Positions 43,787 to 52,139 of a DNA stretch of 64,000 bases are shown one piece after another; within the stretch, counting starts at the first letter, position 1; each line of letters opens with the position of its first letter. Under the pieces are notes generated by a model. The model ran no database searches. It saw nothing but the letters and a program-made list of their open reading frames with translations, and was not told the origin of the DNA. The stretch is from NCBI GenBank assembly GCA_030619925.1, contig JAUXAL010000009.1, positions 1-64,000 on the forward strand, given 5' to 3'. Made by a program: the position numbers and the translations under genes. This DNA is from Phycisphaerae bacterium (lineage in GTDB: Bacteria > Planctomycetota > Phycisphaerae > Sedimentisphaerales > Anaerobacaceae).

Positions 43787-44120
43787 ATTGGGGTTGATTG
43801 GGTTTGTATTTTTGGAGCCGGAAGGCGGTTTCATTCTCATAATCCTTTGCTAAAAGTGAGTTTGCGCTCATTTTGGGCTTTACGGAAATTGGGTTTGAAT
43901 TGGGTTTGTTTTTTCGGACTGCGAAATCATCTTTTTTTCTGTAATCCTTTGTTATAAGTGAGTTTACATTCATTTGAGCATCCGGCAAATTGGGTTTGAT
44001 TGGGTTTGAATTGGGTTTGTTTTCACCAAGTGTCCAATTGGATTTATTTTCATAATCCGTTGTGAAATAGACGTTTAAGTTCACTTGACTTCTAAGAAAA
44101 TTGGCTTTGTTTTGCATAAT
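43787..44120 (-). repeat. Tandem ~100-bp peptide-coding repeat (QMNVNSLITKDYEN type)
   Basis: On the minus strand three to four imperfect units are joined in one open frame. The units read MQNKANFLRSQVNLNVYFTT DYEN, then NKPNSNPIKPNLPDAQMNV / NSLITKDYRKK, then NKPNSNPISVKPKMSANS / LLAKDYENETAF, then KYKPNQPQSV. DNA consensus parts such as CATAATCCTTTG and AATTGGGTTTGATTGGGTTTG recur with each unit. There is no ribosome-binding site or signal, and it lies upstream of the lyase start, so it is probably non-coding repeat DNA that happens to be open. Confidence 0.6.
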
Positions 44121-44124
44121 TCGT

Positions 44125-44265
44125 TGCTCGATACTCGATACTGGATTCTCGATTCTGGATTCTCGATGGTTGTGATGGTTCATTGGTTAATTTAGTTAAT
44201 ATGGTTAATTTGGTTAAGTGGCTAAATGGTTATTGGTTATTGGTTATTGGTTATTTGACTGGGCC
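44125..44265. repeat. Low-complexity near-tandem repeats
   Basis: ATTCTCGATTCTGGATTCTCGA (shown here as units GGATTCTCGATT) is followed by GGTTAATTTGGTTAA-like units and then four copies of TTGGTTA (44226-44259). Similar TTAACCAATTAACT units occur at 54870-54905 and 55085-55130. The 44266-44423 remainder holds no gene. Confidence 0.6.
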
Positions 44266-44423
44266 TGCTGGCGGTTTATCGTTTGCCTGCTGACAAACAT
44301 GCGTGTATTTTAACACATTTTCGAACAAAAGTCAACAAAAAAAACGGCAAAAAAAGTACCGGATACCTTTAATTTTTCAAGATTTAACTTATAGCTGACT
44401 GGACAAGATTCTATGTTTACTCA

Positions 44424-45413
44424 TCATTTCACATACTTCTCGAACTTCTTAAGTTGTTTATCGAGCAAGCCGCCACTAAATTTTTCGTTGCCGATCATTA
44501 GTGCTATACGGACGACTCCAACATCCATAAATCTGGTGGGTTCATCTGTTTCAATGTCCGTTGGAGGATATTTTTCCTCATAAAGACTAAAAGCCTTCAT
44601 GCTCCGTTGCAAGTCTTCACCTAACTCTCCGATAGTTGTGTAACCCGCTCCAACCAGTTTTTCAACAAGCTCAGAAATATCCTCAATATCAGTATTATGC
44701 TCTCTATCGGGAAATTTATTTTTCAAATATGTCGAAAGAGTATCAAGGTTTATTTCCTCACTCGCTATGCCGGAAGCTTTCTTGGCTTTTTCCTCAACAA
44801 TTTGCTTAGATTCCTGACCTTTGCGAAAGAACAACTCAAAATGTGAATCAGCCAAATAAAACAATGCGCTTAATGCTTTAAAATCCTTTCTCAATTCAGA
44901 AGGAATCGAATGTGGCGACTTATAATCTAAATAATGCGAGATTGTTGCCCACGAATGCATGGCCATTGTTCGTACTTGTATCTCAAACCGTAAGCCCTTT
45001 ATGCCATTATAGCGGGGTCCGCTAAGATCAGATGAAAGCTTGCCCACATAATGTACTGACAGGTAACCAAATTCCGATTCTGACTTCGACAACATTTTAT
45101 CGTCTTTATCTTCAACGTCAAAGCTCTTCTCGATGAGAAGTTCGATCTTTTCGATATCAGATAAGAACAGACAAATTATTCGAACTCCGCAAATGTCTAT
45201 TATCTTGTCGATATCCTCAAATTCCTGCCTCGGAGCATTCCGCTGCGCCTTTGCAATGACTGAATCCAATTCTTTTATACGCCCATCAATCATATGGTAA
45301 GGAATATTAGCAGCTTTTAATTTACTTTCTAAAATGTAGATTATTTCAGTTTTGAGCTTTTCGTACCCCTGCTTATGTTTCGAATACTCAGATTTTATTG
45401 TATCTAAGTCCAT
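44424..45413 (-). CDS. RelA/SpoT-domain protein (possible alarmone synthetase or toxSAS-like toxin)
   Basis: 329 residues. The (p)ppGpp synthetase fold is recognised by DICGVRIICLF (73-83), GYLSVHYVGKL (116-126) and FEIQVRTMAMHSWATIS (143-159), which contains the conserved Glu144, Gln146 and the HxW region. There is no HD hydrolase domain. C-terminal ~130 residues are helical and unassigned. Small alarmone synthetases make pppGpp/ppGpp; related toxSAS enzymes pyrophosphorylate tRNA or make (pp)pApp in phage defence. The low GC and the nuclease gene next door favour a conflict role, but that is inference. Confidence 0.78.
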   Translation of the reverse strand: MDLDTIKSEYSKHKQGYEKLKTEIIYILESKLKAANIPYHMIDGRIKELDSVIAKAQRNAPRQEFEDIDKIIDICGVRIICLFLSDIEKIELLIEKSFDVEDKDDKMLSKSESEFGYLSVHYVGKLSSDLSGPRYNGIKGLRFEIQVRTMAMHSWATISHYLDYKSPHSIPSELRKDFKALSALFYLADSHFELFFRKGQESKQIVEEKAKKASGIASEEINLDTLSTYLKNKFPDREHNTDIEDISELVEKLVGAGYTTIGELGEDLQRSMKAFSLYEEKYPPTDIETDEPTRFMDVGVVRIALMIGNEKFSGGLLDKQLKKFEKYVK

Positions 45414-45628
45414 GATTCCTTTCCCCGTAATAAAACTGACTTATTAATTTCCATTCAAAAATCCCTCTGTGTCCTCTGTTGGAACGACCTGTCCTCCGTA
45501 GTCCCCAAGGGACGAAGGAGGATTCAATCGCTTGTTTTTCTCCTATGGAGTCCTTAGGACAACGAATTACGTCCTTTCCGGCCATTCGGGCATAACAATC
45601 GGGCATAACAAGTTGTACATCCTACCCG

Positions 45629-46549
45629 CTAATTTTTAAATATTTCATTAATCTTGAGATAGATGTTACCAGTTTGGGCAGCGTGTCGCTTTTTACGCAT
45701 TAAGAGACTAATGAAATCAATCCTTCCTTCAAGAACTGCCATTAAGTCTGCTCCATCTAGAAGCAGAACCACAAGTTCACCTGCTGAATGTGCAGAAACA
45801 CCTTCTGGTGTAAATCCGTTGATAGATAAAAATATTCCAAGCGTATTTTCTAGTTTCCTCTTTACCTTTGCTGCAAACATATCAAGTTCCGATGCTGCAA
45901 TAGGTTTTGATTCCCATTTTGCCTCGAATAGAAATTCTGTTCCTTCAAATGAAAACGCACCATCGATTTGTTCTCCTGTATTACGAAAAGAAGCTTTTGG
46001 ATCTAAATCGAATAGTTCAAAAAGATCATACATAACTTTTTCAAGCTCAAATCCTCGTCCTTGAGGATTCGGAGACATAACTAAGGCCGTATATTTGTCC
46101 TTTATAGCCTCAAGTTTTTCTTGAACAGCAGTATTAGCTTTTAGCTTTTCTGCCGTTTGTCTTTGGCGTTCAGCGATTTCGTCTAATTCTTCTTGGATTT
46201 TCTTATGTGGTTCTACTAACTGCTTAAGTTGTTCGATTGCTTTTTTTGCTCTTTTGGCTTTTTGATCACCACCTTCAAGTTGTTCCAAATGTGCAAATGA
46301 TGAGAGGTTACATACTTCATAACAAAGCCGAGTAAGGTCACCAATATGTTTATTTTGATTTCGGCAAAGATAGTCAATCAAATCAGCAACTATTTGTCTC
46401 TTGTAGTTATCCCAATTAATGGTGGCAAGTATCATTGAACATGAAAGACTATTTTGCAAAAAACTCCTTAGATCTGCCTTGTACCAGTAAATACTACAGA
46501 GAGCTTCTTTAAGAGCAACTATGGCAGCTGAGGATAACCTTTTGTTCAT
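45629..46549 (-). CDS. PD-(D/E)XK restriction endonuclease-like protein with helical N-terminal domain
   Basis: 306 residues. The C-terminal ~140 residues form a Mrr-like nuclease core: Glu170 in RGFELEKVMYDLF, Asp196 in EQIDGAFSF, and Glu209-x-Lys211 in FLFEAKW, the PD-(D/E)XK triad, then GIFLSINGF. The N-terminal ~90 residues (VALKEALCSIYWYKADLRSFLQ, DLIDYLCRNQN) are a helical domain that resembles effector-associated adaptor domains; a coiled coil (100-150) links the two. Probably a DNA-cutting defence effector. AT-rich and unrelated in style to the dnaE side. 215 bases upstream of the RelA/SpoT gene. Confidence 0.78.
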   Translation of the reverse strand: MNKRLSSAAIVALKEALCSIYWYKADLRSFLQNSLSCSMILATINWDNYKRQIVADLIDYLCRNQNKHIGDLTRLCYEVCNLSSFAHLEQLEGGDQKAKRAKKAIEQLKQLVEPHKKIQEELDEIAERQRQTAEKLKANTAVQEKLEAIKDKYTALVMSPNPQGRGFELEKVMYDLFELFDLDPKASFRNTGEQIDGAFSFEGTEFLFEAKWESKPIAASELDMFAAKVKRKLENTLGIFLSINGFTPEGVSAHSAGELVVLLLDGADLMAVLEGRIDFISLLMRKKRHAAQTGNIYLKINEIFKN

Positions 46550-46730
46550 AAGCTTTTATCCATTTTTCAAATAAACGATGTTATCTTTTCCTTACAAATC
46601 CTTTCTGTCACCTCATGTAGTTTTTTGACGCCGGGTGGGTTCTCCAATTTGGTATAACGATAACTCAATCAAACGCCTTCTATAAGCTCTATTCTAACAA
46701 ATTTTATTTCCTTTGCACAACTTCATCTAG

Positions 46731-46774
46731 GAAATTCGGGCAACCACATGGGGTTGCCCCTACGCGGGAATGAC
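46731..46774. repeat. AATTCGGGCAACC...GCGGGAATGAC element, copy f
   Basis: GGGCAACC CACATG GGGTTGCCC forms a strong hairpin inside, and the right end CGCGGGAATGAC matches the dispersed family. It lies 80 bases before dnaE; the rest of 46550-46850 shows no gene. Confidence 0.5.
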
Positions 46775-46850
46775 TTTTCGATTGACAACGACAAAGTATC
46801 AACCTATGATACAAACGTTAATATCAGAGACCAGAAGGACGGCATAAGTT

Positions 46851-49800
46851 ATGGCAAATAAAGGATTTACGCATCTTCATCTGCACAGTCAGTATTCGCT
46901 GCTCGACGGCGCTATAGCGTTCGATAAGCTGCTCAAATACTGTAAAAAGCTCGATATGGACGCTGTAGCGGTTACCGACCACGGTAATATGTTCGGCGCC
47001 GTCGAGTTCTATACAAAGGCAATGGCCGCACATATCAAGCCGATTATCGGTATCGAGGCGTATGTCGCCCCCGGCAGCAGGTTCGACAGGACAAAAACCT
47101 CCATCGCCGATGCCGCATATCATCTGATATTGTTAGCTGAAAACAATATCGGCTATCAAAATCTGCTAAAGCTGGCAAGCGCCGGTTACACCGAAGGATT
47201 TTACTACCGGCCAAGGATTGATAAGGAAATTCTGGCCGAACTTAACGAAGGCCTTATATGCACCTCCGCGTGTCTGAAAGGCCGGATTGCGGTTGAACTT
47301 GCCAACGGCAACGAAAAAAAGGCTGCTGCTGCAGTGGAAAGTTATCTAAAGATTTTCGGGCCTGATAGGTTCTTCATCGAGATACAAAGCCACCAAGGCG
47401 ACGACCCGAATATCCGCCAGCGGCTGATTGACCTTGCGAAAAAGATGGGTATACCTTTGGTGGCGACAAACGATGTGCACTTCCTGGAAGAAGACGACCA
47501 TGAAGCTCACAATTGTCTCTGTGCCATAAGCACCGGCAAAAGGGCTGATGACCCCGACAGAATGATTTATCCGCCGGACGTCTATCTAAAAAGCCCCGAC
47601 CAGATGCGCCAGCCTCAAAAATTCGAAATTCACCCCAGCAATGCTGGGTTTCGATCGATACCCGCCGTCGGCGGGTCGAAATTCGAAATTGATTGGAATG
47701 AGGCCTGCGACAATACGCTGACAATTACGGACCGCTGCAATGTCGAGCTTGATTTTAAAACCCGTCACGCCCCCCACTTTGAGCCTCGCGACGGTTCGAC
47801 GCCTGAAGAGCTTCTGACCAAATTATGCTACGAAGGGGCACAGCAGCGATACGGTGAAATTACCGGCCAGATAAAAGACAGACTCGACAGGGAGCTGGAC
47901 GTAATCGAATCGAAAGGCTTCGCCAGCTATTTTCTTATCGTCTGGGATTTTTGCAGGTACGCATACGAAAACAATATCCCCATAGGCGCCAGAGGCAGCG
48001 GCGTTGGTACGATAGTTGGATACTGCCTGGGACTGTGCGATGTTGACCCTATTCGATACGATCTGCTCTTCGAGCGATTTATGGACCCGCAGCGCAACGA
48101 AATGCCTGATATTGATATCGATATCTGTCAGGCCCACCGGGCAAAAATCATCGACTATGTCCGTCAGAAATACGGCCACGTCGCACAGATAATAACTTTC
48201 GGAACAATGAAGGCGCGGGCGGTTATCCGTGACATCTGCAGGGTGTTCGGCGTGCCGTTGGGCGAGGCCGACAGATTGGCCAAGCTTGTCCCATTCTCGC
48301 TCGATATGACGCTCGATAAGGCGTTGAAGACCGAGCCGGAACTGAAACGGGCTTACGAACAAAGCGAGCAGACAAGAAAGGTAATTGACATCGGCAAAAA
48401 GCTCGAAGGTCTTGCCCGCCACGCATCGGTCCACGCCGCCGGCGTAGTTATTGCCGATGAGCCGTTGACCAATTTTGTGCCCCTGTATAAAGCGTCCGGC
48501 TCCGACGATATCATAACCCAGTTTGAAGGGCCGATGGTCGAAAAAGTCGGCCTGCTGAAGATGGACTTTTTAGGCCTGAAGACCCTCAGCGTATTGGAGC
48601 GGGCACGCCAGCTGGTCAAGAAACTTCACGGAACAGACATCGACCTGGAAAAACTCGACGTTGCGGACCCGAAGGTTTTTGAGCTATTCTCGGCCGGCAA
48701 AACAAAAGGGGTCTTCCAGTTTGAGTCCAGCGGTATGCAGAACCTGCTGATGAAAATGAAGCCCGACCGGATAGAAGACCTGATAGCTGCCAACGCTCTC
48801 TATCGCCCGGGTCCTATGATACTAATTCCGGATTACATTGACCGAAAGCACGGCGCCAAATGGAAGCTGCCGCACCCGATTATGACGGAAATCCTCGAAG
48901 AAACTTACGGGATTATGACCTACCAGGAACAGGTGATGCGGATTTGTAATCGCCTCGGTGATATACCGCTGCGAGAGGCTTACGGCCTTATCAAGGCAAT
49001 AAGCAAAAAGAAAGCCAGAACCATCGCCAAGGAGCGGGAAAGATTTACAGCCGGCTGTGCTAATAAAGGCCTAACCAAGCAACAGGCTGAGCAGATTTTC
49101 GAACTCATCGAGCGATTCGCCGGCTATGGCTTCAACAAAAGCCATTCAACCCGCTATGCCCTCATCGCATATCAGACCGGCTATATGAAGGCACATTGGC
49201 CGGTCGAATATATGGCTGCCCTTTTGACTTACGAAATGGACAACACCGACAAGGTCGTCGATTATATCGCCGAATGCACCGGGATGGGAATTGAGGTCCT
49301 TGCGCCGGATATCAACGAAAGCGGTGTCGATTTTACGCCGCTCTATAAACAGAAGACAGAGGACGAAGAACAGAAGACAGAGCCCCGAACGTTAGTGAGG
49401 GGTAAAAACGATGGGCGATATACGACATGCGACATACGACATACGAATCGTGGCGTTATACGTTTCGGCCTGGCTGCTGTCAAAGGCGTCGGCGAAAAGG
49501 CGGTTGAGCAAATCATCGCTGCCCGCCAAGAAGTCGGCAGGTTCCAGAGTCTGTTCCATTTCTGTGAAAATGTCGATTTAAGGGCCGCCAATAAACAGGT
49601 GCTCGAAGCCCTTATCAAGGCCGGTGCCTTCGACAGGCTCGGTGGAAACCGTGCGCAAATGATGGCCGGGCTCGAGAGGGCAATGGAAAACGGCGCAAGC
49701 CTCCAGGCCGACAAACAAAAGGGGCAAATGAGTTTCTTCGGCCAGGCGGGAGATGTCGATTATTCAAAAGACCATCATCGCCTGCCTAACGTTGCACCCT

Positions 49801-50450
49801 GGCCTGAGCTGCAGATGTTAGCTTTCGAGAAACAGGTGCTCGGCTTCTATGTAACCAGCAATCCGCTCAGCCATCACGCCGAGACAATAAACATCTACTC
49901 CACACACAACAGCTCAAAATTATCCGAGGCTAACCGGGACCGGCAAATCGTAATCGGCGGAATGATAACGAAGATAAGATATAACCTGACAAGGACTGGT
50001 CGAAACGCCGGCTCAAAAATGGCCGTCTTCAACCTTGAGGATTTGCAGGGGCAGGTCGAAGTGGTAATGTTCCCGGATGTGCTGAACAGGTTCAGCAGTT
50101 CGTTAGTGCAGGATACGGTCGTTTTTGTAAAGGGAAAACTCAATTTTAGAAGGGAAAGCCCCAACATCTTGGCAATAGAGTTGATAACTCTCGAGGAGGT
50201 TAGAGAAAAATTAGCTGCCAAGGTCAGAATCAGACTGGACGCCAAAGATATCACTAAAGAAAAAGTCGCTATGATAAAGAGCATCTGCCAGCACCACAGA
50301 GGCAAAAGCCCTGTTTATGTCGCGGTAAGAACTGACAAAGGCCGGGTCTATACAACCGCTGACAGAGAGCTGTCTGTCAATCCAGACCTGGACTTCTGCA
50401 GAAAGATGAAACAACTTGTCGGCGAAGAAAATTTTCAATTGGCGAGATGA
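46851..50450 (+). CDS. dnaE: DNA polymerase III alpha subunit
   Basis: 1199 residues of the DnaE type. PHP domain: FTHLHLHSQYSLLDGAI and VAVTDHGNMFGAVEFY at the N-terminus. Polymerase core: GARGSGVGTIVGYCLG, MPDIDIDICQ (catalytic aspartates, ~420-427), FGTMKARAVIRD, MDFLGLKTL, GVFQFESSGM, YQEQVM and FNKSHSTRYALIAYQ. C-terminal OB fold near IVIGGMITKIRYN. Two stretches look inserted in frame: a 20-codon palindromic block (47631-47690) in the palm-side region and a low-complexity block (49349-49456, QKTEDEEQKTEPRTL) before the helix-hairpin-helix motifs. The rest is intact, so the gene is presumably functional. Confidence 0.95.
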   Translation: MANKGFTHLHLHSQYSLLDGAIAFDKLLKYCKKLDMDAVAVTDHGNMFGAVEFYTKAMAAHIKPIIGIEAYVAPGSRFDRTKTSIADAAYHLILLAENNIGYQNLLKLASAGYTEGFYYRPRIDKEILAELNEGLICTSACLKGRIAVELANGNEKKAAAAVESYLKIFGPDRFFIEIQSHQGDDPNIRQRLIDLAKKMGIPLVATNDVHFLEEDDHEAHNCLCAISTGKRADDPDRMIYPPDVYLKSPDQMRQPQKFEIHPSNAGFRSIPAVGGSKFEIDWNEACDNTLTITDRCNVELDFKTRHAPHFEPRDGSTPEELLTKLCYEGAQQRYGEITGQIKDRLDRELDVIESKGFASYFLIVWDFCRYAYENNIPIGARGSGVGTIVGYCLGLCDVDPIRYDLLFERFMDPQRNEMPDIDIDICQAHRAKIIDYVRQKYGHVAQIITFGTMKARAVIRDICRVFGVPLGEADRLAKLVPFSLDMTLDKALKTEPELKRAYEQSEQTRKVIDIGKKLEGLARHASVHAAGVVIADEPLTNFVPLYKASGSDDIITQFEGPMVEKVGLLKMDFLGLKTLSVLERARQLVKKLHGTDIDLEKLDVADPKVFELFSAGKTKGVFQFESSGMQNLLMKMKPDRIEDLIAANALYRPGPMILIPDYIDRKHGAKWKLPHPIMTEILEETYGIMTYQEQVMRICNRLGDIPLREAYGLIKAISKKKARTIAKERERFTAGCANKGLTKQQAEQIFELIERFAGYGFNKSHSTRYALIAYQTGYMKAHWPVEYMAALLTYEMDNTDKVVDYIAECTGMGIEVLAPDINESGVDFTPLYKQKTEDEEQKTEPRTLVRGKNDGRYTTCDIRHTNRGVIRFGLAAVKGVGEKAVEQIIAARQEVGRFQSLFHFCENVDLRAANKQVLEALIKAGAFDRLGGNRAQMMAGLERAMENGASLQADKQKGQMSFFGQAGDVDYSKDHHRLPNVAPWPELQMLAFEKQVLGFYVTSNPLSHHAETINIYSTHNSSKLSEANRDRQIVIGGMITKIRYNLTRTGRNAGSKMAVFNLEDLQGQVEVVMFPDVLNRFSSSLVQDTVVFVKGKLNFRRESPNILAIELITLEEVREKLAAKVRIRLDAKDITKEKVAMIKSICQHHRGKSPVYVAVRTDKGRVYTTADRELSVNPDLDFCRKMKQLVGEENFQLAR
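47631..47690. repeat. In-frame 60-bp palindromic insertion inside dnaE
   Basis: AAATTCGAAATT occurs at 47619-47630 and again at 47679-47690, exactly 60 bases apart, so the unit adds 20 codons without a shift. Between the copies lie two hairpins: CCCAGC AAT GCTGGG (47634-47648) and CCCGCC GTC GGCGGG (47661-47675). Normal DnaE proteins go straight from the MRQ region to the DNTLTITDRCNVELDF region. Confidence 0.7.
49349..49456. repeat. Low-complexity insertion inside dnaE
   Basis: Two near-copies of AGAAGACAGAGG-type sequence (49350-49383) and a run ATACGACATGCGACATACGACATACGAATCG (written here in part: GACATACGACATACGAATCG) encode QKTEDEEQKTEPRT and YTTCDIRHTNRG. This lies between SGVDFTPLYK and GVIRFGLAAVKGVG, which adjoin in typical DnaE. 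The style matches intergenic repeats in this window. Confidence 0.6.
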
Positions 50451-51100
50451 GGGCTTTTAGAATGGGAGCTTTACCATCAACTGATTTGAAAGGTTATGAG
50501 TTATTGAAGGATAGAGTTCAGGGTGCGCTCGATTTGCTTCAAGAGGGAAGAGCTGTTGACTTTAAAAGAGCGGCTATGTGGAATGAGCTAAAGCAAGGTA
50601 TTCCAAAGGATATCTTGGCGATGTCGAATTTACGAGATGGTGGTATCATTATCATTGGCGTCGAAGAAAGTGATAACAAATGGAACCGCACTGGGATGAC
50701 AGACGAACAACTAAACACATATGATCCAGATGATATGATTGACCACGTCAATAAGTACGCATCCCCATCCATGACCTTTGACGTTGTAAAGCACACTGAT
50801 GATGAAGGATTGAAATATTTGGTCGTTCGAACTCATGAATTCGAGGAAAAGTCTTTCGTTTGCAAAAGGAACTGTGCTGATGAACTCAGACAGGGAGCTT
50901 TTTATATTCGTCCTCTTGGAAAAGCAGAGAGCAGAGAAGTACAAACTGCAGATGAGATGCATGATTTATTAGAACTCGTAGTTGAAAAGAGAACAAGGAA
51001 CTTTCTATCTCAAATGCAGCGTGTTGGAATAGATTTAGGTAGTTTGCCTTTAGTAAAGAGCGATGCGGATAAGTTTGATGATGAATTGGAGGGGCTATAA
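50447..51100 (+). CDS. AlbA_2 (Schlafen-type) domain protein
   Basis: 217 residues. The AlbA_2 fold shows Glu33 and the DFK of GRAVDFKRAAMW (35-46), then LAMSNLRDGGIIIIGVEES (57-75) and the late RQGAFYIRPLGKAESREV. It is related to the putative nucleic-acid-binding/nuclease core of Schlafen proteins. Its ATG overlaps the dnaE stop (ATGA); an ATG at 50462 preceded by GAGGG is an alternative. The next gene starts on its last base (TAATG). AT-rich compared with dnaE and tmk. Proteins of this type often sit in defence islands with a partner like the next gene; function here is inferred, not shown. Confidence 0.78.
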   Translation: MRAFRMGALPSTDLKGYELLKDRVQGALDLLQEGRAVDFKRAAMWNELKQGIPKDILAMSNLRDGGIIIIGVEESDNKWNRTGMTDEQLNTYDPDDMIDHVNKYASPSMTFDVVKHTDDEGLKYLVVRTHEFEEKSFVCKRNCADELRQGAFYIRPLGKAESREVQTADEMHDLLELVVEKRTRNFLSQMQRVGIDLGSLPLVKSDADKFDDELEGL

Positions 51101-51840
51101 TGCCTACCGATATAGAAAGCCTACCCGAGAAAATAAAAAAGAGCCCGCATTGGCGCGTCAATTTCCGCCCGACCAGTCATAAAACGCGATTCGAGAATCC
51201 TAGCGATGCATTTAACTTACTTCAGCAAAGCCAAGTTCGTTTGCGTGGTTGGCCTTATCCATTCGTAAGCGATGACAGTCGTGAAAAGGTACGAGCCAAG
51301 GAGTATATAGCTTCGGGCTCAGATTTTGGAGGCCACGTGGAATACTGGCGTATGTACTACAGCGGACAGTTTATAAACCTATTTACAGTGCGCGAGAAGG
51401 TTGACCAGAGTTGGGATGAAAAGCTTAGAAAGGAAGCAAATCAGCTGATGCTCAGACCAGCAGATCTGAACGTAGCAGATATACCTGGATTTATAAACAT
51501 CATAAACTTGCTCTATCATTTCACAGAAATCTTTGAATTTGTATCGAGACTTTGTAGCAAAAAGTTATATGACATGAACTTGGAAATTATAGTGGAGCTT
51601 CACAAAGCCAAAGGATTCGCATTGATTGCAGAATTTCCCAAGTTTTGGAGTAGTCACTACCCAGCTACTACCGATCCAATAACAAAATCAACAATCTTCG
51701 AATCGGAACAACTCCTCACAAGAAGCGCTAAATTTGCATTAGATTGGGCTATTTATTTTTTCGATCAATTTGGTTGGGATAATCCACCTGTGGAAGTGCT
51801 AAGAGGAGACCAACAGAAATTCTTATCAGGTAGGATTTGA
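51100..51840 (+). CDS. Unknown partner of the AlbA_2 protein (WRVNFRP/RGWPYPF/YYSGQF family)
   Basis: 246 residues, not assignable to a named domain by eye. Distinct motifs: HWRVNFRP (17-24), VRLRGWPYPF (46-55) and HVEYWRMYYSGQFINLF (79-95). I recall similar proteins next to AlbA_2 genes in other bacteria. The C-terminal half is helical with aromatic residues (LLYHFTEIFEFVSRL, WAIYFFDQFGWDNPP). Start overlaps the previous stop by one base (TAATG), so both are translated together. No signal peptide or membrane helix; probably a cytoplasmic complex with the AlbA_2 protein. Confidence 0.65.
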   Translation: MPTDIESLPEKIKKSPHWRVNFRPTSHKTRFENPSDAFNLLQQSQVRLRGWPYPFVSDDSREKVRAKEYIASGSDFGGHVEYWRMYYSGQFINLFTVREKVDQSWDEKLRKEANQLMLRPADLNVADIPGFINIINLLYHFTEIFEFVSRLCSKKLYDMNLEIIVELHKAKGFALIAEFPKFWSSHYPATTDPITKSTIFESEQLLTRSAKFALDWAIYFFDQFGWDNPPVEVLRGDQQKFLSGRI

Positions 51841-51863
51841 AAAAATTAATACAAAGGATACCG

Positions 51864-51930
51864 ATGAAGCCACAGTTTTTGGGTAAGTTTATTGTTCTTA
51901 ATGGGCCGGACGACTGAAAGAGGGCGTCGT
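51864..51930 (+). pseudogene. Degenerate copy of the tmk 5' end
   Basis: An ATG behind AAAGGA reads GKFIVLNGPDD and stops (51915-51917). The DNA AAGTTTATTGTTCTTAATGG-GCCGGACGACTG...AAAGAG matches the true tmk start (52158-52200), where the P-loop is intact as KFIVLDGPDGCGKS. The copy is truncated inside the P-loop codons. It lies between the AlbA_2 cassette and the intact tmk, as expected of a scar from insertion or partial duplication. Confidence 0.75.
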
Positions 51931-52139
51931 TGAAATTTTTTGGAAAAACTTCGTGTTTCTATTGCACCATTTAGACTTGTCTATGATAATATGTTTATGC
52001 CCGAGTGGGTGAACGTCGGCTCCATGCCGTGTGTTCGAGCGGCCTGTCCACTTGAACCTAGCCTGCTACGGGTTTTTGTTTTTTTGAGTACCAACGGTTT
52101 TCGGCCATCTAATGTTGAACAATCAGAAAGATTAGGAAC

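Noticed and set aside
43638..44183. N-terminal extension of the polysaccharide lyase
   Set aside because: The 182 extra residues are translated tandem repeat DNA; a clear signal peptide begins at 43637.
44222..44262. Four TTGGTTA repeats as a CRISPR or iteron array
   Set aside because: Unit only 7 bases with no spacers, no cas genes, and no replication genes nearby.
51990..52075. tRNA-like stretch (CCGAGTGGGTGAA, TTCGAGC) behind the AlbA_2 cassette
   Set aside because: No acceptor stem, wrong anticodon-arm geometry and no T-arm GGTTCGAATCC; at best a degenerate fragment, so not called as a tRNA attachment site.
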